This document shows, one piece after another, positions 9,135 through 17,964 of a stretch of DNA of 64,000 nt. The stretch lies in contig NZ_JRLF01000010.1 in assembly GCF_001404985.1 (NCBI RefSeq), forward strand, positions 407,521-471,520, given 5' to 3'. The notes under the pieces are model-generated. The model was not told where the DNA came from. It saw only the letters and a program-made list of their open reading frames with translations, and did not search any database. Position 1 is the first letter of the stretch; every line of letters begins with the position of its first letter. A program made the translations under genes and the position numbers. The stretch comes from Flavobacterium aquidurense. Its GTDB lineage: Bacteria; Bacteroidota; Bacteroidia; Flavobacteriales; Flavobacteriaceae.

Positions 9135-11807
9135 GTGTTACAAAAAAGAATACAAATAGTCTTTACCCTACTTCTTTTGGGTAGTTTTTCACAAATAAAA
9201 GCACAAGAAAGAGTTCCTTTTGATCAGGGAAAAAAATATATTCTTGCTAAAGTTTCTGTTGTTGGTAAAATAAGCTTCAATGAACAAACCGTAGTTACAT
9301 TTTCAGGTCTTCAAAAAGGACAAGAGATAACAGTGCCAGGAGAAGAAATTAGTGGCGCCATTAAAAAGTTAGGCAAACTTGGTCTTTTTGACGAAATTGC
9401 CTTCTATATTAATAAGGTAGAAAACGACAGTATTTATCTTGATTTAAATATCGTTGAATTACCTAAACTAAATGAAGTAAAATTTGTTGGTATTAAGAAA
9501 AGTAAAGTCGAAGGATTAATTAAGGATAACAATTTGACCAAAAACAAAATTGTAAACGAAAACTTAATTACTACAACCAAAAATTATATAGAAAACAAAT
9601 ACAAAAAAGAAGGTTTTTACAACACCAAAGTTACTATTACAAATACTCCTGATACCATAAACGGCCATCAGGTAAATATGCTTGTCAGGGTAGACAAAGG
9701 TGATAAAGTAAAAATTAGCAGCATTGATTTCATTGGTAACAAACAACTTACGGGCAACCAATTAAGAGCTGCCATGAAAGACACCAAGCAAAAAAACTTT
9801 TTTCGTGTTTTAAAATCTTCAAAATTTATTCCTGAAAAATACAAAACCGACTTAGAAAAAGTTGTTGCTGCATATAAAGAAAAAGGATACCGTGATGCTC
9901 GTATTATTTATGATTCTGTTACTTACAACAAGAATAAAAATATGCTTGCAATCAAGATTAAAATGGAAGAAGGAAACAAATATTATTTTGGTAATATCAA
10001 ATTCCTTGGAAACACAGTTTATTCAGATCAATTATTAAATCGTTATTTAGGTATCAAAAAAGGTGAAACCTACAATGGTGTTTTACTTGAAAAACGTATT
10101 GCTGACAAAACAAAACCTGACGCAGAAGACATTACAAACTTGTACCAAAACAACGGTTACTTATTCTCTAATATCAATGCTGTAGAGGTAAAAACAGTAA
10201 ACGATACTATCGATTTCGAAATTAGAGTTACTGAAGGACCTATTGCCTATTTCAACAAAATATCTGTAGTAGGAAACGACAAAACTAATGATCATGTTAT
10301 TTATCGTGAACTTAGAACTAAGCCTGGAGAAAAATACAGTAAAGAACAATTGGTTAGAACGATTCGTGAGATTGGACAATTAGGATTCTTTGATCCTGAA
10401 GCTATTGATCCAAAATTTAAAAATGTTGATGCGGGAGCAGGAACTGTTGATATCGAATATCATGTTGTAGAAAAAGGATCAAGCCAGGTTGAACTTCAAG
10501 GAGGTTACGGTGGTGGAGGTTTCATTGGAACCTTAGGGCTTTCTTTTAACAACTTTTCTGCAAGAAACTTATTCAACAAAGAATCTTATAAACCATTACC
10601 AATGGGAGATGGTCAGAAAGTAGCACTTCGTTTACAAGGAAGTACGTATTTCCAGACCTATAGTTTATCATTCTCAGAACCATGGTTTGGAGGAAAAAAA
10701 CCAGTACAATTTAGTTCATCTATATCATACAGTAAACAATTCTTAAACAACTATGCTACAAGAACTGTAGATAAAAGTAAAAGTTTTAATATCTTAACTT
10801 TACAAGTTGGTTTAGCAAAACGTCTTACTGTGCCGGATGATTATTTCGTTCTTTCACAATCTGTGAGTTACCAACATTATGATTTGAATAATTACAATAC
10901 CGGATTATTTACTTTTGGTAACGGAGCTTCAAGAAACTTAGCGTATACAATTGGACTTTCAAGAAGTAATAAAGGGGTTAACCCAATATTCCCGACTTAT
11001 GGATCTGATTTTAGTATTTCGGCTAAAGTTACTCCTCCTTACTCTTTATTTAACGGAATTGATTATGGGGATTTAAAAAACCAAAAAGAATACAAAACAC
11101 AATATACAGGAGCAGCAACTTCAGGTATAGACGGACAACCGCTTAATCCTGGTGATTATGTTAAAACCGAAACCATAAACGGACAATCAGGTTATGCAAG
11201 TGTTGGATCTGATTATGCAAATGCTGATACTGACCAGGGAAAAGTGGATCAAAAGAAATACAACTGGTTAGAGTATTATAAAATTAAATTTAAAGCAGAC
11301 TGGTATACTAAATTATATGGTAAATTAGTTTTAAGAACATTAACTGAGTTTGGTTTCTTAGGTGCTTATGATCAATCAAGAGGTGTTGTACCATTTGAAC
11401 GTTTCTATTTAGGAGGAGACGGTATGGCAAACTACTCTATGGATGGTAGAGAAACAGTACAGTTAAGAGGATATGAAAATAACTCATTGACTCCTGTAAA
11501 TGCAAACGGGGAACAAATTGGAGCAACTATTTATAATAAATTCTCTATGGAATTACGTTATCCAATTACATTAAAATCATCTGCATCGATCTATGCATTA
11601 GCATTTTTAGAAGCTGGATCATCATACCCAACGTTTAAAGATTACAACCCATTTGACCTTAATCGTTCTGCCGGTGTTGGTTTACGTGTATTCATGCCAG
11701 CATTTGGATTATTAGGTATTGACTGGGGTTATGGATTTGATCCTCAGCCAGGAGAAACTAAAGCACACGGTAAAGAAATTCACTTTATCATTGGGCAACA
11801 GTTTTAG
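9135..11807 (+). CDS. bamA: Outer-membrane protein assembly factor BamA
   Basis: Central subunit of the machine that folds beta-barrels into the outer membrane. About 890 residues from a GTG at 9135, which places a clean signal peptide (ends I-K-A-Q) at the N-terminus and starts 8 bases after the uppS stop. An ATG at 9060 is the alternative and would overlap uppS and lengthen the n-region. Five POTRA-like repeats cover roughly the first half, then a G-G-Y-G-G-G-G-rich hinge and a 16-strand barrel. The barrel holds the family R-G-(Y/F) motif (L-R-G-Y) and ends in a G-Q-Q-F strand. About 70 residues encoded near 11050-11268 look like an extra extracellular loop. Confidence 0.95.
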   Translation: MLQKRIQIVFTLLLLGSFSQIKAQERVPFDQGKKYILAKVSVVGKISFNEQTVVTFSGLQKGQEITVPGEEISGAIKKLGKLGLFDEIAFYINKVENDSIYLDLNIVELPKLNEVKFVGIKKSKVEGLIKDNNLTKNKIVNENLITTTKNYIENKYKKEGFYNTKVTITNTPDTINGHQVNMLVRVDKGDKVKISSIDFIGNKQLTGNQLRAAMKDTKQKNFFRVLKSSKFIPEKYKTDLEKVVAAYKEKGYRDARIIYDSVTYNKNKNMLAIKIKMEEGNKYYFGNIKFLGNTVYSDQLLNRYLGIKKGETYNGVLLEKRIADKTKPDAEDITNLYQNNGYLFSNINAVEVKTVNDTIDFEIRVTEGPIAYFNKISVVGNDKTNDHVIYRELRTKPGEKYSKEQLVRTIREIGQLGFFDPEAIDPKFKNVDAGAGTVDIEYHVVEKGSSQVELQGGYGGGGFIGTLGLSFNNFSARNLFNKESYKPLPMGDGQKVALRLQGSTYFQTYSLSFSEPWFGGKKPVQFSSSISYSKQFLNNYATRTVDKSKSFNILTLQVGLAKRLTVPDDYFVLSQSVSYQHYDLNNYNTGLFTFGNGASRNLAYTIGLSRSNKGVNPIFPTYGSDFSISAKVTPPYSLFNGIDYGDLKNQKEYKTQYTGAATSGIDGQPLNPGDYVKTETINGQSGYASVGSDYANADTDQGKVDQKKYNWLEYYKIKFKADWYTKLYGKLVLRTLTEFGFLGAYDQSRGVVPFERFYLGGDGMANYSMDGRETVQLRGYENNSLTPVNANGEQIGATIYNKFSMELRYPITLKSSASIYALAFLEAGSSYPTFKDYNPFDLNRSAGVGLRVFMPAFGLLGIDWGYGFDPQPGETKAHGKEIHFIIGQQF

Positions 11808-11855
11808 TAGAAAATTTATTACATTTGTGTAAAAATTTTGATATAGACTAATGTT

Positions 11856-12857
11856 ATGAGAAAACAATTTTTATTTATATTTTTAGCTCTGGTTGCAGTA
11901 AATGCAAGCCAGGCTCAGACAAGAACGACAAGAATTGGTTACATTGACATGGAATATATATTGGAAAATGTATCCGATTACAAAGAGGCAAGAGCGCAGT
12001 TAGAGCTAAAGGCCCAAAAGTGGAAACAGGATATAGAAGCCAAAAAACTGGATATCAATAATCTTAAAGAAGGTCTTAAAGCTGAACGTGCTTTACTTAC
12101 CAAAGAGCTTATTGATGAAAGAGAAACAGAAATTAAATTTCTGGAAACTGAAATGATGGATTATCAGCAAAAACAATTTGGATCTGAAGGAAATCTAATG
12201 CATCAAAAAGCAGCATTAGCAAAGCCAATTCAAGATCAGGTTTTTACTGCTGTTCAGGATATTGCCGAGGCAAAAAATTATGATTTTGTTTTTGATAAAT
12301 CATCAGATTTAACGATGCTTTTCAGCAACAAAAAATTTGACATCAGTGACCAGGTTATTCGTGTTTTGAACCGAACTGACAAAAGGGAACAATTGAATAA
12401 AAAACAATTAAAAGATCAGGAAGCAAAAGAAAAACTTGAAAATGCTATTGACGAAAATCCAGCAATGGCAGACCGTCAAAAAGCTTTAGATGAGAAAAAA
12501 GCAGCCAGAGAGAAATTAATTGAAGACAGAAGATTAGAACAAGAAGCTAAGAAAAAAGAATACGACGACAGACGAAAAGCAATTGCTGCAGAAAGAGAAG
12601 CTAAAAAAAATGGCACGGTTTCTGAACCTGCCAAAACAGATGCAACAAAAACTGATGCAACAGCAAAGCAGGCAACAACAGGGACAGAAGCTACAACAAC
12701 AGAACCTGCTGTTGATAAAGCTGCAGAAAGACAAAGACTTTACGAGGAACGTAAAAAAGAATTAGAAGAAAGAAGAAAGAAAATTTTAGAAGAACGAGAA
12801 GCGGCTAAAAAAGCAAAAGAAGCCGAAACACAAAAATCAAATACGACCAATAATTAA
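11856..12857 (+). CDS. OmpH/Skp-family periplasmic chaperone with long charged tail
   Basis: 333 residues with a signal peptide (ends S-Q-A-Q). Residues about 25-175 match the Skp/OmpH pattern: T-R-I-G-Y-I-D-M-E-Y-I, a long coiled coil, and Y-D-F-V-F-D-K-S-S-D near its end. Skp proteins hold unfolded outer-membrane proteins for BamA, encoded 48 bases upstream. The C-terminal ~150 residues are unusual: almost entirely Lys, Glu, Ala, Arg and Thr with repeated E-R-R-K-K runs and a T-D-A-T-K-T-D-A-T segment. They are predicted helical and disordered. First of two tandem Skp genes. Confidence 0.9.
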   Translation: MRKQFLFIFLALVAVNASQAQTRTTRIGYIDMEYILENVSDYKEARAQLELKAQKWKQDIEAKKLDINNLKEGLKAERALLTKELIDERETEIKFLETEMMDYQQKQFGSEGNLMHQKAALAKPIQDQVFTAVQDIAEAKNYDFVFDKSSDLTMLFSNKKFDISDQVIRVLNRTDKREQLNKKQLKDQEAKEKLENAIDENPAMADRQKALDEKKAAREKLIEDRRLEQEAKKKEYDDRRKAIAAEREAKKNGTVSEPAKTDATKTDATAKQATTGTEATTTEPAVDKAAERQRLYEERKKELEERRKKILEEREAAKKAKEAETQKSNTTNN

Positions 12858-12872
12858 TTAATATTTTTAAAA

Positions 12873-13376
12873 ATGATGAAACAAATCAAAACTTTACTAA
12901 TTGCTGCAATACTAATTTTAGGAGCAAGTAACACAATGAACGCACAGGCTAAGGTAGCTCATGTTGATGTTAGCGAGATTATGTCGAAAATGCCTGCAAT
13001 GCTAGATGCACAAAATCAACTACAAAAATTAAGTGGGACATACGATGCAGAATACAAAAAAATGGTTGACGAATACCAAGTAAAAATCAAAAAATACGAA
13101 GGTGAAGCTGCAACTGTAACTGATGCTGTAAACGGAGAACGTTCTAAAGAAGTTCAGGACATGCAAAAAAGAATCGTTGACTATAGAGACAACGCTCAAA
13201 AAGAATTGCAACAAAAAGAAACTGACATCGTGAAACCATTAATGGAAAAAGTTAGAGCTTCTATCCAAAAAGTTGGAAAAGCTAAAGGTTTCCAATATGT
13301 ATTAGATGGTTCTACTCTTTTATTAGCTGATGGTCCAAACATAACTGCTGATGTAAAAAAAGATTTAGGATTCTAA
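12873..13376 (+). CDS. OmpH/Skp-family periplasmic chaperone
   Basis: 167 residues, the normal Skp size. Signal peptide ends M-N-A-Q. Mature protein opens with A-K-V-A-H-V-D-V-S-E-I, continues as a coiled coil, and ends with the conserved F-Q-Y-V-L-D-G-S-T-L strand. Fifteen bases after the first Skp gene and followed by a strong terminator, so it closes the DUF6089-uppS-bamA-skp-skp unit. The ATG three bases downstream (12876) is an equally possible start. Confidence 0.92.
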   Translation: MMKQIKTLLIAAILILGASNTMNAQAKVAHVDVSEIMSKMPAMLDAQNQLQKLSGTYDAEYKKMVDEYQVKIKKYEGEAATVTDAVNGERSKEVQDMQKRIVDYRDNAQKELQQKETDIVKPLMEKVRASIQKVGKAKGFQYVLDGSTLLLADGPNITADVKKDLGF

Positions 13377-13400
13377 TAAACAGAATTCTTATAAATAAAA

Positions 13401-13440
13401 AAACTGCTTAAACTTAAAAGTTTTAAGCAGTTTTTTTTTA
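13401..13440 (+). terminator. Intrinsic terminator after the bamA-skp operon
   Basis: Stem ACTGCTTAAA / TTTAAGCAGT (13403-13431, short A/T loop) followed by nine T residues, 25 bases after the second Skp stop. A textbook rho-independent terminator on the + strand. Confidence 0.85.
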
Positions 13441-13517
13441 CATTAAATTAAAATTAAAAAACTAAAATATTCGCAGATTTCACTTAAATTGGAATATAAA
13501 TTTATTTGAAAAAACAC

Positions 13518-13525
13518 TAAATTTG
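13518..13525 (+). promoter_or_regulatory. Possible -7 box of murI
   Basis: TAAATTTG fits the flavobacterial TAnnTTTG consensus. It ends four bases before the murI ATG, which would make the message practically leaderless. No TTG lies at the usual distance upstream, so support is limited to the -7 box. Confidence 0.3.
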
Positions 13526-13529
13526 TAGT

Positions 13530-14306
13530 ATGACGAATAACAACCCTATAGGCGTTTTTGATTCTGGTATTGGAGGAACTTCCATCTGGAGCGCCATTCA
13601 CGACTTGCTTCCAAACGAAAAAACAATCTATTTAGCAGACAGCAAAAACGCTCCTTATGGTCAAAGAACCAAAGAAGAGATTGTTGCCCTGAGCAAAAAA
13701 AATGTTGATTTTTTGCTGGAAATGAATTGTAAGCTAATTGTTGTAGCATGCAATACCGCTACCACAAATGCAATTGTAGAACTTCGTTCAACATACAACA
13801 TTCCGTTTATAGGTATTGAACCCGCAATAAAACCAGCAGCTAATAATTCGAAAACACAAGTAATTGGTATTTTAGCAACCAAAGGAACATTGAATAGTGA
13901 GTTATTCAATAAAACAGCTGAGATGTTCCAGAATACCAAAATAATTGAGCAAGTAGGTCATGGACTTGTTCAGCTTATTGAAGATGGAAACCTGAATTCT
14001 CCAGAAATGACTCAATTATTAGAATCCTATCTTCAACCTATGATCGATGAAAATATCGATTATCTAGTTTTAGGCTGCAGTCATTACCCCTATCTAATTC
14101 CTCAGATCAAAAAAATTCTGCCGGAACACATTCAGATTATTGATTCCGGAGAAGCCGTTGCGCGACAAACTCAAAATGTCCTGCGTGAGAAAGTTGGTTT
14201 TACAGATACGCCAAATACAGATCCAATATTTTATGTCAATTCAAATCCTGAAGTTTTAAAATCAATTTTAGAATATAAATATCCCGTTATCGAAAAAGAC
14301 TTTTAG
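13530..14306 (+). CDS. murI: Glutamate racemase
   Basis: 258 residues. Interconverts L- and D-glutamate to supply D-Glu for peptidoglycan stem peptides. The two catalytic cysteines are present in V-A-C-N-T-A-T and L-G-C-S-H-Y-P. The N-terminal G-V-F-D-S-G-I-G-G and the G-I-E-P-A-I-K-P-A loop also match. It follows the bamA-skp terminator in the same direction and converges with the outer-membrane protein gene with only four bases between the stops. Confidence 0.97.
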   Translation: MTNNNPIGVFDSGIGGTSIWSAIHDLLPNEKTIYLADSKNAPYGQRTKEEIVALSKKNVDFLLEMNCKLIVVACNTATTNAIVELRSTYNIPFIGIEPAIKPAANNSKTQVIGILATKGTLNSELFNKTAEMFQNTKIIEQVGHGLVQLIEDGNLNSPEMTQLLESYLQPMIDENIDYLVLGCSHYPYLIPQIKKILPEHIQIIDSGEAVARQTQNVLREKVGFTDTPNTDPIFYVNSNPEVLKSILEYKYPVIEKDF

Positions 14307-14310
14307 CATA

Positions 14311-15546
14311 TTAATCTATTTTTCTTTTGATAAACCAAATTCCGTCTAAAGATAAATTAAGCGATATTTTATGGTAATTTTCTTTGATCAGATTATCTGA
14401 AATCCTTCCTTTTTGCCCGTATGAATAGGAGACACGTAAAGCCGAATAGGTGTTATCAATAGGCAAAGTAAGCCCGATGGAAATAGCGGCATTATTGATT
14501 CTTTTTGCATCGACTTCAAGATAACCGGTATCAAAGTTTGCACCTGCAGCATATTGAACCCTGTCCCAATATTTACGGATATTCTTTTTTGTACTATAGG
14601 TAAACCCTAGCGCAAATCGATCCTGATTTACAAAATTTCCGTATAATTCAGATTGATTACTGTCGCTCCATAAACTCTTTTCATAATCCAGTGTCATATT
14701 CAAATTGTTTTTAAAGCGTTTACTTACCCCTATTCCCATTTCTAAAGGCATATAATAATCATCTGTATCAGATGCTACATTAGACTCTACAGTAGTAACA
14801 ACCTCATCATTTACAGTTTGTACCGTTTGAACTTTTGAGGCTTTAATATGACTTGGTAATTTAAAAGTTGTAGCAACGGTAAAAGTTGAATCGATTTTAT
14901 ATTGAGCTCCCAATGTTGCCCTTACACCGCTGTAATTTGTTTTTTTCTGAATACTTGTAATCGAATTCATAATCAGGAAATTTCTATTATCAGTAGTATT
15001 CCCAAATAATACAGCCGCAGAAGCTCCTACAGATAATTTTTTTTCAAATCTGTATCCATACGAAAAATCAAAATTATTTAATCCGCCAGTTCCTGTCGCT
15101 GTTAAATAGTAATAATCCTGACTATTATCTATAGGCAATTTTAAATTAGAAATTTTAAAAGCTGAACTTGAATATGGCCGTAAAGCCACACTAAATCCTG
15201 AATTTTTAGTAACCGGAAAAGCAAAAGCAATATGCGAAAACTGAAAATTATTACGGCTTTCGCTTCTTGAACTGCTTTGATAAGTAGTTGATATAGATTT
15301 TCCGCCAATATCAAACATAAAGTGATTTTGGGGTAAATAAGCTAAGGATGCCGGATTTAGATTATTTATAAACGTATCAGACGGTAAAGCAATACCGGAA
15401 GAACCAATTGACGGAAGTACTCCGAAATCTGCATCATACAGACTCCCTACACCATACAATGAATATGGTGAACTTGAAACACTTTGAGAAAATGAAGTTA
15501 TCGACATTAATATGGCGCCACTTAAATATGCAATTTTACTTTTCAT
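14311..15546 (-). CDS. Outer-membrane beta-barrel protein
   Basis: 411 residues with a signal peptide (ends F-S-Q, about residue 21). The mature N-terminus (S-S-P-Y-S-L-Y-G-V-G-S-L) and the following N-N-L-N-P-A-S-L-A-Y motif occur in Bacteroidota proteins distantly related to FadL/PorV-type barrels. The remainder is regular amphipathic beta strands, and the last residues are I-W-F-I-K-R-K-I-D. It starts one base after the stop of the DUF4270 gene, so the two are co-expressed. A role in outer-membrane transport or T9SS accessory function is possible but unproven. Confidence 0.75.
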   Translation of the reverse strand: MKSKIAYLSGAILMSITSFSQSVSSSPYSLYGVGSLYDADFGVLPSIGSSGIALPSDTFINNLNPASLAYLPQNHFMFDIGGKSISTTYQSSSRSESRNNFQFSHIAFAFPVTKNSGFSVALRPYSSSAFKISNLKLPIDNSQDYYYLTATGTGGLNNFDFSYGYRFEKKLSVGASAAVLFGNTTDNRNFLIMNSITSIQKKTNYSGVRATLGAQYKIDSTFTVATTFKLPSHIKASKVQTVQTVNDEVVTTVESNVASDTDDYYMPLEMGIGVSKRFKNNLNMTLDYEKSLWSDSNQSELYGNFVNQDRFALGFTYSTKKNIRKYWDRVQYAAGANFDTGYLEVDAKRINNAAISIGLTLPIDNTYSALRVSYSYGQKGRISDNLIKENYHKISLNLSLDGIWFIKRKID

Positions 15547-16875
15547 TTAATAAGAGATATAATAAATTTTAAGCTGGATTTTATTGTTCAAATGTTTTTG
15601 ATCTCCCAGGACTACTCTATTTACTGATTTAGAAATTCCCGGTAATGTTAGAATAAGAGATGATTTTGAATCTGATGCTTTTATCATTTCTTTTTGCAAA
15701 AAGTTACCCACAGAAACTGTATAACCAACATTTTCATTAAACTCATCAGTCTTTTTATTCAACATACCAAAAACTGCTGTACCTGCTGAATTCACTAATG
15801 AACCACTGATCCTATTTAGATTATCGCCTACATAAATCTTTAAGGAATCTGCCAGTGGATATCGTTCTGAATAGGTATTATTAACTGGTTTCAGCAGTAA
15901 TTGAGCATCGACAATTGTACCTTTTTCAGAAATGTATTTGAGCTGTTTAATATTAGGAAAATCAATCCTGCAAGCCACTCCTGTACCAGATTGAATAAAT
16001 CCCTGCTGATTTGTTAATACGCTTGACAACTTACTACTTGAGACAGGTAAATTCTGAAGGAGAGTTCCTGTTTTATCTAATGAAATAGAATTGAATTGCT
16101 TTGTGGCATCTAAAATCGTAAAATCTAATATAAAAGGAACCTCTTCAGTATCTGCCTGATATTTTGAATAATACAACCTTACTTTACTTGTTGCGACGTG
16201 AAAACCAATAACACTCGAAGAATTAGAAGTTGATGGTACCAGAACGAGACCTTTTAAATATTCATTGAAACTATCAAAATCAGTAATTTCTCTTTTCTTT
16301 AATTTCTGAAATAAAGCTGCTCCAAATGCATCGCTCATTTTAATATTTACGGAATCCTTTTCTGTTGGCCTTGGCCTGTACGAAATTGTTCCCAGACTTT
16401 CATCATTATAACTTAAAGCTGAGTTATTATAAAAATTATTATCATCAGTATTTGGTTTGACTCTTTGCGTCAATCGATGAATATCAAATGTCTGCACTTT
16501 TGTGGTATCACCATAATAATAGTTATCATATTTTAGGATCATAGCAATAGAGTCGAACACATAATTGGTTGTTTCTGTATCAGATCCACTACTGTTTAAT
16601 GTATATGATTCTGAAGCTAATTGAAAATAACTGTTTGATTTTACTTTACCGTAAATGGCGTCATCATAATTGCCAATCAGGATTCTGCTTTGATTGGAAG
16701 TAACAAGAGAATCAAAATTTATCGTAGACATGTCGACTGTTACTGTATCGATTAAAATAACTTTATTGCCTAGAGCTAAATAATCAGATCCAACAACAAA
16801 TTCGCCGGCATCAGAATCAGTTCCGCATGAGATGACGGTAACTGCTAAAAATAACATCAATATAAACTTGTGCAT
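15547..16875 (-). CDS. DUF4270-family lipoprotein
   Basis: 442 residues. Lipobox at V-I-S-C17 followed by G-T-D-S-D. The DUF4270 pattern is clear: G-S-D-Y-L, then T-V-T-V-D-M-S-T-I-N-F-D-S-L-V-T-S, and the G-N-Y-D-D-A-I-Y-G-K signature. DUF4270 proteins are common single-copy surface lipoproteins of Flavobacteria with unknown function. Overlap-tight with the downstream barrel protein gene, suggesting that the lipoprotein and barrel work together. Confidence 0.88.
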   Translation of the reverse strand: MHKFILMLFLAVTVISCGTDSDAGEFVVGSDYLALGNKVILIDTVTVDMSTINFDSLVTSNQSRILIGNYDDAIYGKVKSNSYFQLASESYTLNSSGSDTETTNYVFDSIAMILKYDNYYYGDTTKVQTFDIHRLTQRVKPNTDDNNFYNNSALSYNDESLGTISYRPRPTEKDSVNIKMSDAFGAALFQKLKKREITDFDSFNEYLKGLVLVPSTSNSSSVIGFHVATSKVRLYYSKYQADTEEVPFILDFTILDATKQFNSISLDKTGTLLQNLPVSSSKLSSVLTNQQGFIQSGTGVACRIDFPNIKQLKYISEKGTIVDAQLLLKPVNNTYSERYPLADSLKIYVGDNLNRISGSLVNSAGTAVFGMLNKKTDEFNENVGYTVSVGNFLQKEMIKASDSKSSLILTLPGISKSVNRVVLGDQKHLNNKIQLKIYYISY

Positions 16876-16890
16876 AATCTATTTTTTGAA

Positions 16891-16898
16891 CAAATATA
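16891..16898 (-). promoter_or_regulatory. Possible -7 box of the DUF4270 gene
   Basis: CAAATATA on the + strand reads TATATTTG on the minus strand, 16 bases upstream of the DUF4270 ATG. No TTG at the expected -33 distance was found. Immediately beyond it is a small hairpin, AATGCA-CGCTTC-TGCATT (about 16900-16918), which could be an operator. Confidence 0.35.
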
Positions 16899-17105
16899 AA
16901 ATGCACGCTTCTGCATTACACTATAACATATACAGTCACGTGTTTTTGCACTATAAATGGCAAAAAACTATCTACAATAGATTAATCGCGGGCAATACTT
17001 CATTCAACCTTAAAAAAGGCTGTTTAGTCTATTAAAAAGTGTCATACATATATCTTCTTTTTTTTTAAACCATTGGCCTCCTACTTTTGAACCAATAAAT
17101 AAGTA

Positions 17106-17948
17106 ATGAAAACAAGGTTTTTAATTTGTTCGATTTTTTTGATTTCAATTTTCAATATGAAAGCTCAGGAGAACTTTTCGGTAAATATGAGTGTAAAAAC
17201 AGCGCCTACTAATCAGATAGATTTTAATGAAACCAATATAAGTGTCTCATTTAATAAAAAAGCAGGAAGTAAAAGCACCCTAACAAATACATTAGAATAT
17301 TCGAATTTGAAAGTAAATTATGAATTAGGCACCTATAAAACATATCAGAATTTGGATGGATTTAATATGATTCAGGATAAGTTTCAATTTTCTCATGAGT
17401 TATCAGACAGAACAAGTTTAAACTTTTCTATTACTCCAATGGTAAATTTCCAAAGCAATTTAGACGCATCTGATTTCTCTATATTGGGAAGTTTTGAGAT
17501 CAAACAGCAATTAAATTCAAAAACAAATATCAGCATTGGTGCAGCAAGAGCAACTGTTTTTGGGTTACCAAAATTCATACCTGTTTTGGCCTTAAATTAT
17601 AGAATAAACAATGAAAACTCTTTACTGATTGGTTTTCCGGATTCGAAAATTTCATACTCCAATAATAGTAGAAATAACTTTAGCCTGAGTAATAGTTTTA
17701 ATGGTAATTTTTATCATTTAGATCCACAAAACAATCTGGATCATAATGCTTCAAAAGTTAGTTTATCTCAAATGACTTCGGCTATTGAATATGAAAGAAA
17801 TGTAGACAAAAACTGGTTTCTGAATTTTAAAGCAGGATATGATTTTGACAAAAAATACAATCTGATCGATAATGAAAATCATAAAGTTTATGATTTTAAT
17901 GCCGGCAACGGTTATGTTTTAGGAATTGGCATCAAATACAAACAATAA
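17106..17948 (+). CDS. Predicted outer-membrane barrel protein, DUF6268-like
   Basis: 280 residues. Signal peptide ends M-K-A-Q (about residue 20). The mature chain alternates short beta strands (S-V-S-F-N-K-K, D-K-F-Q-F-S-H-E-L, N-I-S-I-G-A-A-R) and closes with G-I-G-I-K-Y-K-Q, as expected for a small barrel. It resembles the DUF6268 group but I cannot be sure. First gene of a tight six-gene operon (16 bases to the Kelch lipoprotein) that carries its own kinase and response regulator, so it may be the channel part of a surface-sensing or enzyme-secretion unit. Confidence 0.7.
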   Translation: MKTRFLICSIFLISIFNMKAQENFSVNMSVKTAPTNQIDFNETNISVSFNKKAGSKSTLTNTLEYSNLKVNYELGTYKTYQNLDGFNMIQDKFQFSHELSDRTSLNFSITPMVNFQSNLDASDFSILGSFEIKQQLNSKTNISIGAARATVFGLPKFIPVLALNYRINNENSLLIGFPDSKISYSNNSRNNFSLSNSFNGNFYHLDPQNNLDHNASKVSLSQMTSAIEYERNVDKNWFLNFKAGYDFDKKYNLIDNENHKVYDFNAGNGYVLGIGIKYKQ

Positions 17949-17964
17949 ATAAATTTAATACACT

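Noticed and set aside
12534..12765. Cys/Phe-rich frame on the minus strand and Gln/Lys frame on the + strand inside the Skp-like gene
   Set aside because: Both are shadows of the AAA/GAA-rich charged tail of the chaperone gene.
16876..17105. Possible RNA gene in the divergent gap before the Kelch operon
   Set aside because: Only promoter-like boxes and one 6-bp hairpin were seen. No tRNA arms or long conserved structure.
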